Positions 10,492 to 20,688 of a stretch of DNA of 64,000 nt are shown here, piece by piece. The number at the start of each line of letters is the position of its first letter. Within the stretch, counting starts at the first letter, position 1. The translations under genes and the position numbers were made by a program. This DNA comes from Prorocentrum cordatum (taxonomy: Eukaryota > Sar > Dinophyceae > Prorocentrales > Prorocentraceae): positions 197,282-261,281 of the forward strand of contig CAUYUJ010015514.1 of the NCBI GenBank assembly GCA_963575745.1, in the 5' to 3' direction. The notes beneath the pieces are model-generated. The model was not told the origin of the DNA, ran no database searches, and was given only the letters and a program-made list of their open reading frames with translations.

Positions 10492-10599
10492 CGGATTTCT
10501 TGGATCTGCAATGGCCCCCCCTTCCTGGCGCGCGGAGCGCGCCAGGGGCGGCGCCCGAGGCGCCGCCAAGGGGGCTCCAACGCAGATCCGAGAAATCCG
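10492..10599. repeat. Cruciform-forming foldback with two nested perfect GC hairpins
   Basis: The outer arms (from 10492 rightward and from 10599 leftward) pair over about 30 bases with a few mismatches (CGGATTTCTTGGATCTGC against its complement). Inside are two adjacent perfect hairpins: CCTGGCGCGC-GGA-GCGCGCCAGG spans 10524-10546 as 10+3+10 bases, and GGCGGCGCC-CGA-GGCGCCGCC spans 10547-10567 as 9+3+9 bases. Together they form a three-stem junction. The outer arm also occurs alone near 45912-45931. Confidence 0.75.
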
Positions 10600-10984
10600 C
10601 CCGGAACATCGAACATTTATGTTCATGCCTTGATTTCTTTCTCGAGGTCATTTGAGCAGGGACCGACTGTCCTAGCCTTCCTATAGGCCTACCACGGCAT
10701 GGTCCTAGAACAAAGTAATGTTCTAATAGCCATGTTCGTAGAACTTGAAGCCGATGTATTCATACAAGATGGTCTCAGCCAAAAAAGGTTCTAAGAACAT
10801 TTCGTGCAAACCTCAAAAAGATATTACAACACTCTTTGGTGGGCCTATAGGCAAACCAGGACGCTTCGCCACTGCTTGAGTCATGCGTCGAGATCTTTCG
10901 GCACCCTCTGGCTCGGCGTAGCTCTCCGCGGGTGCTGCTGTCTCTAGGGGGGATGCCCCGTCGAGGTCGTTCCTCCGAGCGCAG

Positions 10985-11235
10985 CCCTGTTCCTCCGAGA
11001 GAGGGGGGGGGAGGAGGAGGCGGAGGAGGAGGAGGAGGAGGACAAGGAGGAGGAAGAGGAGGAGTAGGAGGAGGAAGAGGAGGAAAAGGACGAGGAGGAG
11101 GAGGAAAAGGAGGAGGAGGAGGAGGAGGAGGTGGGGGTCGATGGGGGGGGGGAGGGAGGGAGGGAGGGAGCGAGCGAGGGAGGGACGGACGAATGGAGAG
11201 AGGAGGGAGAGGGAGGAAGAGGACTGCCAGGAGGA
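10985..11235 (+). repeat. (GGA)n polypurine tract
   Basis: A tract of GGA/GGG units with GAGGGAGG blocks. The stretch before it (10640-10980) holds no gene that I can support. Confidence 0.9.
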
Positions 11236-11399
11236 GGCGGCAGAGGAGGCGCCACACAAAGCTCACTGTTTGCTCTGGCGGACAGCTCGCACACCCAGGC
11301 GAACAGAGACAAATACCCTGGCAAAGGACCCAACCATGTGCAGTTATGAGCAACACAATTGTGGGTATCGACCTCGGTGAACCTCTCTCTGGGGCCACG

Positions 11400-12560
11400 A
11401 CGCGTGTGACGGGTGTGCCAAACTTGGCACGGTTTCGCCATGCTGACGCAGAGCCGTCGGTTGAGCCCTATGTGAGGCCACGATACGTGTGAGGGGTGCG
11501 CCGAAATGCAGGGTGGAGCCGCGTGCGGGCGCTGCCACTAGGGCCTTTGGCGGAGCCCCCTATGGGGCCACGAAACGTGTGAAGGCTGCGCCGAAATCAA
11601 GGGTGGAACTGCATGCGGGCGCTGCCATTGGGTTTTAGGTGGACCTCCCTATGGGGCCACGAAACGTGTGAGGGGTGCGCCAGATTGGGGGTGGAACTGC
11701 ATGCGGACCCTGCCACTGGGGCCTTCGGTGGAGCACCCCATGGGGCCACGAAACGTGTGAGGGAGGCACTGAAACATGTGGGGGTGCGCCGCAATACGGG
11801 TGGAACTGCATGCGGACCCTGCCACTAAGGCCTTCGGTGGAGCACCCTATGGGGCCACGAAACGTGTGAGGGGTGCACTGAAATCGTGGTGGAACTGCAT
11901 GTGTACCCTTAACTGGGGCCTTGGGTGGAGCTCCGTATGGGGCCGTTACGGTCCCTGCCACTGGGGCCTTCGGTGGAGCACCCTATGGGGCCACGAAACG
12001 TGTGAGGGAGGCACCGACATGGGTATGGAACTGCATGCGATCCCTGCCACTGGGGCCATGGGTGGAGCACCTTATGGGGTCGCGAAGCATGCGAGGCTTG
12101 CGCCGAACTGGAGGTGGAACTGTATGCGGACCCTGCCACTGGGGCCTTCGGTGGAGCACCCTATGAGGCCACGAAACGTGTGAGGGGTGCACTGAAATGG
12201 AGATGAAACTGCATGCGGACCCTGCCTCTGGGGCCTTCGGTGGAGCACCTCATGGGGCAACCGAATGTGCGGAGAGTGCGCCGAAATGGAGGTGGAACTG
12301 CATGCCGACCCTGCCACCAGGGCCTTTGGTGGACCATGGCCACGAAACATGTGAGGGGTGCGCCGAAATGGAGGTGTAACTGCATGCGGACCCTGCCACT
12401 AGGGCCTTCGGTGGAGCACCGGAGCACCCATGGGGCCACGAAACGTGTGAGGGGTGCACTGAAATCGTGGTGGCACTGCACGCGGGCCCTGTCACTGAGG
12501 CCTTCGGTGGAGCTCCCTATGGGGCCACAAAACGAGTGAGGGGTGCGCCGAAAAGGTACA
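11400..12560 (+). repeat. 90-bp satellite, array 1 (diverged)
   Basis: About 12 units of ~90 bp repeat the blocks GGGGCCACGAAACGTGTGAG, GGAACTGCATGCGGACCCTG and CCACTGGGGCCTTCGGTGGA. Units differ from one another by 5-20%, with deletions. The period is a multiple of three, so Cys/Gly/Trp-rich open frames arise in several frames and on both strands; none is convincing as a gene. The same satellite occurs in opposite orientation at 61410-63058. Confidence 0.95.
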
Positions 12561-12627
12561 TGCGGAGGGCAGAGGCAAGGATGGGGGAGGAGGGGTGAGG
12601 GGGCGGAGGAAGAGAGAGGAGAAACGC

Positions 12628-12770
12628 GGGGCGCTGTCTCTTCAAAACGAAGACCCAACACCACATGATGGTTGGGAAGAAGGAGGGAGGAGGGGCGGAG
12701 GAGAAGAGGAGGATGAACGTGGGGCGCTGTCTCTTCAAAACGAGGACCCAACACCACAGGATGGTTGGGA
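12628..12770 (+). repeat. Satellite-flanking module, two tandem copies
   Basis: A ~50-bp block containing GCTGTCTCTTCAAAACGA and ACCCAACACCAC occurs at 12628-12678 and again at 12719-12770. The same block, reverse-complemented, borders array 2 at 61275-61345, so satellite and flank travel together. Confidence 0.8.
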
Positions 12771-12854
12771 GCAAGAGGTTTGTCGACGGCTGTCATCATC
12801 ACGCACGAGGATAAGGCGAGAGGAAGAGGAGAACGACCATGAAGAGGCTTCCCC

Positions 12855-13085
12855 CTCCTCCTCCTCCTCCTCCTCCTCCTCCTTCTCCACCAGCTCCACC
12901 TCCTCCTCCTCCTCCTCCACCTCCACCTCCACCTCCTCCTCCTCCCCCCTCCTCCTCCTCCCCCTCCTCCTCCTCCTCCTGCTGCTGCTTCTCCTCCTCC
13001 TCCTCCTCCTCCTCCTCCTCCTCCCGCTCCTCCTCTTCTGCATCCTCATATTCCTCCTCCTCTTCCTCCTCCTCCTCTGATCCTC
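12855..13085 (-). repeat. (TCC)n polypyrimidine tract on + strand
   Basis: Near-pure TCC/CTC codons with a few CAC and CTG interruptions. It directly precedes composite repeat copy 1. Confidence 0.9.
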
Positions 13086-13109
13086 CGCCCCCTCATTCAT
13101 TCCTTCTCC

Positions 13110-13830
13110 TGATGGTTCCTTATGGACAACCCCTCCTTGTCGCAACCCGAGGCCAGTCGGAAGGGCTGGCTGGGCGTTTCGCCCGAGACTGCCTTACCAG
13201 TTATGAGCCTGAACTTCGAAACCGGCAGCAACTTCACAGCTATAGGACGTCGCTTCCAAAACGTGGCTCTCGCCTTAGCGCCGCGCATACTCGTCTCAAG
13301 CATTTGCAAGAGTTTCACGGATTGAGAGCGGGTCGTTTTCAAAATGTTGCTCTGAACTTAGCGCTGCGCGCACCCGGTCTGAAAACTTTGAAAGGGTTTC
13401 ACAGATTGAGGGCGGGTGGTTTTCAAAATGGGGCTCCGTAGCGCCCGCGCACATTCGTTCTAAACTTATGTATTATTTTCCATGTGTGGTTCTCGCACGT
13501 GCGCCGCGCACATTCGCTTCAGAAGTGTACATGGGCTTTTGACACGAGCCCGGATTGTGAGGGCGCATCGGTTACGGCGATTCGCGGCGGTGACGTCCCA
13601 GGGATGGTGTTCTAGCACGAATCCAAATCGTCAATGCGCAGCAATCTGGTTGACTCGCGGCGCTGGAAGCCCTGAGAATGGTGGATCGGCACGCTTCCAG
13701 ATTTTCACACGGTTGTCCCTCAACTGGGCACTTCCCTCAGTGGACATGAACCCTTCTGGGGACCTATGAGGAGGGAGCTGGGAGGAGGTGTATCCCAACA
13801 TCGTTGAGTCTTGGGATTGTACTGGTCCTC
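13110..13830 (+). repeat. Composite repeat, copy 1 (leader block, ~81-bp tandem units, ~40-bp units, tail)
   Basis: It starts with a block containing CTTGTCGCAACCCGAGGCCA and GTTTCGCCCGAGACT. Three or more ~81-bp units follow (13230-13480), each with TTCACGGATTGAGAGCGGG, TTTTCAAAATG and CGCCTTAGCGCCGCGC. Then come ~40-bp units containing CCCAGGGATGGTGTTCT, and a tail containing CAACATCGTTGAGTCTTGGG directly before a (TCC)n tract. There is no coherent open frame. The same order occurs at 13885-14650 and 47610-48410. Confidence 0.8.
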
Positions 13831-13884
13831 CTCCTTCTCCTCCTCCGCCTCCTCCTCCTCTTGCTCCATTCTTTTCCTTCTAGA

Positions 13885-14650
13885 GAAATCCCCCCTGCCG
13901 AATTCCGAAGCGTGTCGGTAGGGCAGGAATGGCGTTTCGCCTGAGAGTTCCTCACCATTGATGGTCCTTCAGCTGAGAATTTGCTAAAACTTCACGGATG
14001 TAGTGTGGGCCGTGTTGAACTTGTGGCTCTCGCCTTGGTGCCGCGCTCATTCGTCTTACACAACTGCACGAACTTCACGGATGGAGGGCACGTTTCACCA
14101 TGTGGTTTTCGCCTTAGCGCTGGGCACATTCGTCTTAAACAAACCAAGGATATTCTCGGATGGAGGGCGGGTAGTGTTCAAACTGTAGCCCTCGCCTCAA
14201 CGCCGCGCACGTGTCTTTAGAACATGCAACCGTTTCGCGGATGGAGACCGGCTCCTGTTCAAAATGTGGCTCTCACCTCGCCGCCGCGCATATTCGTTTT
14301 TAGAGTTTAAAACAGCTTCAACGATTCCCATGGCTAATGTTCCAAAAATTGTGTTTTGTAGCGATGTCGGACAGTCTGGACGCAACAGTTACGGTGATTC
14401 GCGGTGTTCAAATCCCAGGAATGGTGTTCTGGTACGGTTCAGCAGCAACGGTGCTTCGCGGCGTTGTAGTCCCAGGAATTGTTCGGAATTGCGCTCTGGC
14501 ACAGGTCAGGATGATCAAACGTTTCTCTGCCAAGGAGGCACGTCCACAGGTGACAGTGAATTCTTGTGTGGGGCCTCTGGAGAGGGAACTTGGAGGGAGG
14601 GTTTGTTGCAATATCGTTGATGAGTCTTGGGCTTGCACTGGTCCTCAGTC
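13885..14650 (+). repeat. Composite repeat, copy 2
   Basis: It has the same block order as copy 1: TTTCGCCTGAGAGTTCCT, then ~80-bp units (13985-14330), then ~40-bp units (CCCAGGAATGGTGTTCT, about 14410-14480), then a tail with ATCGTTGATGAGTCTTGGG joined to a 400-bp (TCC)n tract. Copies 1 and 2 are head-to-tail neighbours separated by a TCC tract. Confidence 0.8.
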
Positions 14651-15065
14651 CTCCTCCTCCTCCTCCTTCCCGTCCTCCCCTCCTCATCGTCCTTCTCCTC
14701 GTCCTCCTCCTCCTAGTCCTCCTTCTCCTCCTCTTCCTCCTTGTCCTCCCCATTCCCTCCTCCTCCTCCTCCTCCTCCTCCTCCTCCTCCTCATCATTCT
14801 CCTCCTCCTCCTCCTCCTCCTTCTTCCTCCTTGTCCTCCTCCTAGTCCTCTTCCTCGTCCTCCTTCTCGTCCTCCTCCTCCACGTTCTCCACGTCGTCCT
14901 CCGCATCGTCAACCTCCTTCTCCTCGATCTCCTCCCCCTCCTTTTCCTCCCTGACCCCTCCTCTCCCTCCTCCTCCGCTTCCCCCTCCTCCTCCTCCTCC
15001 TCCTCCTCCTCCTCCTCCTCCCTCCTCCTCCTCCTCCTCCTCCTCCTCCTCCTCCTCCTCCTCCA
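14650..15065 (-). repeat. (TCC/CTC)n tract on + strand
   Basis: A 400-base trinucleotide tract with GTCCTC and CGTCCT variants. A further 150 bases (15066-15240) hold unique sequence without a gene. Confidence 0.9.
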
Positions 15066-15529
15066 GTCACTCCTCCAGTTCCTCCTCCCAAGGAGCACAT
15101 GACAGAATCTGTAGATGGAGCCCAGCAACCCGTGGGGAGGAGGAGATGGGAAGAAGGAGGAGGAAGGAGTAGACGGATGGTGATGAATGAGGAAGGAAGA
15201 GGCGGAGGAGGAGGGAGTAGGGGGGAAAGGGCCATACCTCCGACGTCGTGATGCTGTTCACGACTCAGGCCCCCACAATCATCGACGCCACCCCTAACAC
15301 TGTTTTGTTCGCGGTGGCTCGTTTTGTCTTGCCCCAGGCGCAGAAGCCGCCCCTGGAGGCCGAAGCTGCAAAACGAACTGTCCTGACGACGGCCAGTATT
15401 TTGTCGGTGCGGGGTGTGCAGCGACCGCAACATAACAACAAATACCAGGCCGTGCTTGATTTGTTCGCAGCGTCAGGTCTAGGCGTTGGGCATGAAGACC
15501 CTAATACCCCATTTCCGAGGCAGAGGAAG

Positions 15530-15720
15530 GAGGAGGAGGAAGAGGAGGAGGAGGAGGAAGAGGAGGAGGAGGAGGAGGAAGAGGAAAAATAGAAAGAGGA
15601 GGAGGAACAGGTGGAGGAGGAGGACGAGGACCAGCACGGTCGAAACCGAAACGGGAAGGGGAGGAGACAGGATATGGGAGGGGAGGAGAGGGAGGACGAA
15701 GGAGGGAAGAGCATAGCATA
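15530..15720 (+). repeat. (GGA)n purine tract
   Basis: GGA/AGA-rich tract to about 15635, continuing as a degenerate purine-rich stretch to 15720. The intervening 15240-15530 has no supported gene. Confidence 0.85.
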
Positions 15721-16680
15721 GGACGGATAACGAGGGAAAAGGGAAAATTAAGGACGAGGGGAATAAAACAGCACGAGGAGAAGGACGAGGGAAGGAAATC
15801 GAGATCGTGTGGCACAGCTGCGCACACCAGGGGAAAATTCTGCCAGAGGTCTCTGGGGGGGGCCCCAAGGAGTCTCATAGTCCCCGCGGAAGCCTGAGGA
15901 GTCCTCCAAGGGCTTGAAGAGGACCCACTTGCGTATCCACCCACGTGATGCTCTCCCCCCCCGGCCAGGCTGGCCTTGGCGGCGCCTCCCTTCTCGGCGG
16001 CGTTCAGCCCCGCAGCGACCGTTGGCAACCCAGCCAGCCACTCCAACGCGGCCACCTGCCAGGAACCGTGGCCTCCTCCTCCTCCTCCTCCTCCTCCTCC
16101 TGCTCCTCCTCCTGCTCCTGATCCTCCTCCTCCTCCTGCTCCTGATCCTCCCTCCCTCCCTGCCTCGCCCCGCATCCATTTTTCTTCGCGACACCGGACA
16201 CGGCCCACCCCAAGTTGTGACAGATTGGCGCCACCTTCACCTTCAGTACACGCGCGCGCCGTGGTTCCGAAAGGTCTCCGCAGCCAGCGTCCCAATCCTC
16301 CGCAACCAAAGCCACCAGGCAAGGGCCGCCCAAAGGTAACCCTACCACCTGGCAACTTGTCCCGCAAGGAAACCTGCGCCGCCGCACTCCAGAGCAGCCG
16401 TTGATTGCAACGAGCTGGCTCACAAGCGCACTGCCGAACTCGACATCGTATACCAACATCATCGCTCCAACCAGCACAAGCGAAGGGGCGAGCTTTTTTG
16501 AATCTGCGTGGCACATCAAAAATCACTTGCACCATGTCTGACGCACATAACGGGGCCCAGCCGTAACCCACCGGAGTCCATGGCCGTGAGGGCAACCGGG
16601 AGAGACAGGCACGGCCCAATCCAGGGCCAAAGAGCGTCGCAAGGCCATTAAGGGTGTAAAAAAACATGAACGATTCTTGC
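15720..16680. other. No supported gene; short (TCC)n at 16070-16160
   Basis: Several open frames overlap here on both strands but show no recognisable domain and mostly read into neighbouring low-complexity sequence. The only clear structure is the CT-rich tract. Confidence 0.5.
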
Positions 16681-17160
16681 CCCGGTGCCGGTGCCGGTGC
16701 CGGTGGCCGGTAGCCGGTGGCCGGTGCCGGTGGCCGGTGCCAGTGCGGGTGCGGGTGCGGGTGCCGGTGCCGGTGCCAGTGCCGGTGGCCGGTGCCGGTG
16801 GCCGGTAGCCGATGCCGGTGCCTACGGTGGTGCCGGTGCCGGTACCGGTGGCGGTTGCCGGTGGCGGTGCTGGTGGCAGTGCTGGTGCCGGTGCTGGTGC
16901 AGGTGGCCGGTGCCGGAGGCCGGTAGCCGGCGCTGGTGCCGGTGCCGGTGCCAGTGCCGGTGCCGGTGCCAGTGGCCGGTGCCTGTGGCCGGTGCCGGTG
17001 GCCAGTGGCCGGTGGCCGGGGCCGGTGCGGGTGCGGGTGCGGGTGCCGGTGACCGGTGGCGGATGCATGCATCAACGTGGCAGGTGCTGGTGGCCGGTGC
17101 CGGTGCCAGTGCGCGGTGCTGGGTGCCGACACCAGCACCGCTGGCACCGGCACCGGCACT
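16680..17160 (+). repeat. (GGTGCC)n hexamer array, longest of three
   Basis: About 80 hexamers of GGTGCC with GGTGGCC variants. Related shorter arrays lie at 20380-20455 and 36825-37050, where they abut the ends of the proposed large element; this one has different flanks. Confidence 0.95.
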
Positions 17161-17179
17161 GGCCCCAAGACGGCTCACA

Positions 17180-17425
17180 CAGAGAAGGATCCACGACGAC
17201 CCAAGAGGGCTCCAAAATGGTCAGGGAGGGAAGACACCAACTCGGCCCAAGGGGGCTCTCAGACGGCCCTGAAGCCTCCAGAAACCTCAAGACGACCCAG
17301 AAAACCCACCAAGACGGACCCCGAAAACGCCGAACGGCCGCACCAGGGGGCCCCAAAGAGCTTCCGAAGTCCCCCCGCGGGACGCTGCCAAGACGCCACG
17401 GAGTCCCCAAGGGCCGAGGTTACAC
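17180..17425 (+). repeat. CCAAGA-rich degenerate repeat
   Basis: It resembles the repeat body of the composite elements at 52130-52760 and 60050-60700: short units such as CCCAAGAGGGCTCC and ACGACCCAGAAAACC. It lies just beyond the GGTGCC array. Confidence 0.6.
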
Positions 17426-17504
17426 GCGTGACGGCCTCCCGTGTCCCCTCGCACACTCGCAATCGAGAGTGCAGGGCTGACACGGTGGCGGGATTTGCCG
17501 CACG

Positions 17505-18015
17505 CACCTCCTCCTCCTCCCCGTCCTCCTCCTCCTCCTCCAGTTCATCGTCATCGTCTTCCTCAGCGGCGTCTTCCTCCTCGAACTCGACGCGCCTATG
17601 AACGGGCGAATCGGGACAGGCGGGCGGACCCTAAAGGGCGGTCGGGCGAATCGGGCGGGCGGGCCTTAACGGGCGGGCCGGGCGGGGCCCTAAAGTGGGG
17701 GGGCGTCATCGACTGGCGCGCGCGCATCCGGCGGGTGGACCCTAACGAGCGGGCGGGTCGAGCGGGCGGAACCTCGTCGCCGTCCTCGTCCTCCTCTTCC
17801 TCCGCGTCCTCATCCCCCTGCTCCTCCTCCTCGATCCTCCTCCTCCTCCTCATTTTTGTCCTCCTCCTCCTCCTCCGCCTCCTCCTCGATCCTCCTCCCC
17901 CTCTTCCTCCTCCTCCTCCTCCTCCTCCTCCTCCTCCTCCTCCTTCTCCTCCTCCCCCTCCCCCTCCCCCTCCTCCTCCTCCTCCTCCTCCTCCTCCTCC
18001 TCCTCCTCCTCCTCC
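17505..18015 (-). repeat. (TCC)n tracts and a GGGCGG-type minisatellite
   Basis: TCC tracts at 17505-17580 and 17780-18015 flank ~180 bases of GGGCGGGC/CGGGCGAATCGGG repeats. The following 18020-18420 has no supported gene. Confidence 0.85.
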
Positions 18016-18429
18016 TGGTGAAATGTTCTACTCTTCCCTGACGCGCCAGGCCCGCGGAGCGCGCCGGGCCCCAATCCAAACGGAGAGGGGCGGAACGGCG
18101 GGGAGGAAGAAGGATGGGGAAAACGTAGGAATGGAGGATATGCGTTTTTTTCACCCGGGGGCGCTGGGGCACCAGGAAGCGCGGCGTTTACAGGACACCG
18201 CTGCTACCTGGACCGGGCGTTAAGTGCAAATAGCAATAACCCCAAGCTGAGTCGAAGAAGGAGGATGTTGAAGACGAAGAAGCACGAGGGCGAGGATGGC
18301 AAGGACGACGCGGAGGGCGGGAAAAACATAAAGGAGGAAAACGCGAGCAGGCGCGGCACGAGAATGACGAACCAACGGTCGGCGGAACACCAGCGCCGCT
18401 ACACCAGAAATTGGCCGAGGGCGCGCCGC

Positions 18430-18665
18430 TGGATCTCCCCAAGGGCGGGGGGGGGGGGGGAACCCCTCCCCCCCCCCCCTTTCCTCGATCCGTCGTCGGG
18501 GACCCCCCCCTCCCCCCCTTCCCCGATCCGTCGTCGGGGACCCCCCCCCCTCCCCTCCTTTCCTGGTCCGTCGTCGGGAACCCCCCCCTCCCCCCCTTTC
18601 CAAAGGGGGGGGGGGTCGGACCCCCCACTCCCCCCCTTTGGCGCCCCCGCCCCCCCCCCCCCTTT
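18430..18665 (+). repeat. Homopolymer-rich ~58-bp tandem repeat
   Basis: Three to four copies of a unit containing GATCCGTCGTCGGGGACCC, separated by runs of 7-12 C (and G) residues. Confidence 0.8.
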
Positions 18666-18734
18666 TGCCACGCCGCCCCCTGACTCCGGAACCCGACCCC
18701 CGCCACCCCCAACCCTAGTCCTCACCCTAACCCA

Positions 18735-19018
18735 AGCCCCTGATCACTGTTCCCTATTAATTTACACCCCCTCCCCCAGGCGACTGGGGGCCAACCAGGG
18801 TCCATGCCGACACCCCCCCACCATCCCTTGCAAAAAACAATACAAAGCACATTCTGCCTCCAAATTAGGCACATGCGCAGCCAACCCGATGTGGGCCCCC
18901 CCCACCATCCCTGCCAAAAAACAATACAGGGTGCACTTGGCGGCGGCGGCGGCGGCTGCGGCGGCGGTGGCGGCGGCTGCGGCGGCTGCGGCGGCGGCGG
19001 CGGCGGCGGCGGGGGCGG

Positions 19019-19049
<31 letters not shown>

Positions 19050-19275
19050 AGCGGTTGCGGCGGCGGTTTGGCAGCGGGGGGCGGCGGCGGCGGCAGCGGC
19101 GGCGGCGGTGGCGGATTGGCCCCCAGTAGCTGCTCATCCAAAGACGACTGCTGAATATGCTGAGGCTCGGGCCAGGCTCGGGTGCTACGTATGCCTTGGG
19201 AGGGCGGGTGGGAGTGAGCGAGACGGCTTGCGGGCGGGGAGGGGGGCTCTTGACCCTAATCCCAAACCCTGACCC
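18735..19275 (+). repeat. Dispersed element with fixed ends and variable repeat core, copy 1
   Basis: The left end contains TTAATTTACACCCCCTCCCC and AGGCGACTGG. Two ~60-bp internal units follow (CAAAAAACAATACA plus CCAACCCGATG). A (GGC)n expansion occupies 18935-19110. The right end contains CATCCAAAGACGAC, CTCGGGTGCTACG, and GGGAGTGAGCGAGACGGCTT. The same ends surround a different core at 59140-59985. Confidence 0.8.
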
Positions 19276-19284
19276 CAGCCCCAT

Positions 19285-20215
19285 AGAGTACTCACTACGC
19301 ATTACTCACTATTCACTACCCACTATTGACTACTCGCTACTCACTACTCACTTCTCACTACCCCCTACTCACTACTCACGACCCACTCCTCACAATCCAC
19401 TACTCACTACCCACTACCCACTACTCGCTACTCACTACTCCGTACTCACTACTCCCTCCTCCCTACTCACTACTCACTACTCACTACCCACTACTCAATA
19501 CTCACTACTCACTAATCACTACCCACTACTCCCTATAATCACCACGCATTACCCACTAACCACTATCCACTACTCACTACTCACTACTCATTGCGCACAA
19601 CTCACTACTCATTACCCACTACTCGCTACTCGCTACACCCTACTCCCTACACAGTACTGACTTCACAGTACTCAGTACTCACTACTCGCTACTCTCATAC
19701 TCGCTACTCCCTACTCGCTACTCCCTACTCACGACCCAGTGCCCACTACCCACTACTATTCATCACTACTTACTACTCACTACTCACTACGCACTACTCA
19801 CTACCCACTACCCACTACTCACTACCCACTACTCACTACTCACTACTAGTACTCTCTACTCACTACTCACTAATCCCTACTCACTACTAACTACTCACTA
19901 TTCCCTACTCACTACTCCCTACTCACTACTCACTACTCACTACGCACTACTCACTACCCACTACTCCCTCTACTCATTACTCCCTACTGCCTACTCAGTA
20001 CTCACTAATCGCCACTCGCTACCCACTACTCACTACTCACTACTCGCTACGCACTACTCACTTATCAGTACACACTACTCACTATTCACTACTCACTACT
20101 CCCCACTCCCTACTCCCTACTCCCTACTTGCCACTCACTACCGACTACTCACTACCCAATACTCACTACTCACTACGCACTATCTCACTACTCACTACTC
20201 ACTACTCCCCACTCC
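19285..20215 (+). repeat. CTCACTA heptamer array (~130 units)
   Basis: A 7-bp unit CTCACTA with CCCACTA, CTCCCTA and CTCGCTA variants runs for about 930 bp. The six-frame translation is a Tyr-Ser-Leu-Leu-Thr-Thr-His heptapeptide repeat with no sign of selection. It starts right after a short CCCTAAT/CCCAAAC stretch at the end of the preceding element. Confidence 0.95.
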
Positions 20216-20379
20216 CAGCTCCGCACTCACCAGACACCTTCTCCGGCGCAGAAAGGAGAAGCCAGAGAGGCCCCCATCCCCGGCCCCTTTCCCCCATTTC
20301 CGGCGCAAGAGAGGGGAGGGGGGGGGTCCGATCCCCCCCCCCGAAGGGGGGGGGGGGATCCGAACCCCCCCTCCCTTGT

Positions 20380-20535
20380 GCCAGTGCTGGCGCCGGTGCC
20401 GGTGCCACGCCGGTGAAGGCTCGGGCGCCGGTGCCGGTGCCGGTGCCTGAAGGCCCTGCGTAGTTAGTAACAGTTAGCGGAACTTCTAATTGTTATTAAC
20501 GGAGTTATAACTAGTTAGGTTTGGCCAGTTTGAAG
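20380..20535 (+). repeat. Left boundary of the proposed large element: GGTGCC array, CCTGAAGGCCCT, GTTA-rich DNA
   Basis: GGTGCC hexamers (20380-20447) run into CCTGAAGGCCCT (about 20446-20457) and then AT-rich DNA with repeated GTTAG/GTTA words to about 20520. The same junction occurs reverse-complemented at 36700-36860. Confidence 0.7.
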
Positions 20536-20688
20536 CTGTTTTTTTAATGTTTATGTTATGTTTTTGCATCTCATGTAGTTGGAAATTGGGGCATCATGAT
20601 TGGGCGCTTCGTCGATTTGGATCTGCTCAGGGGCCTTCAGATTTTTTTATCGTCCTGGGGCAAACGCGACGGTCCGCAGCGCATCATG

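Noticed and set aside
8340-10651. 560- and 491-codon minus-strand frames
   Set aside because: They overlap in different frames over one degenerate repeat, the (CA)n tract and foldback elements; no domain is visible.
16680-17160. Gly/Ala/Pro-rich protein genes
   Set aside because: They are direct translations of the GGTGCC hexamer; all six frames are open, with no flanking non-repeat domain.
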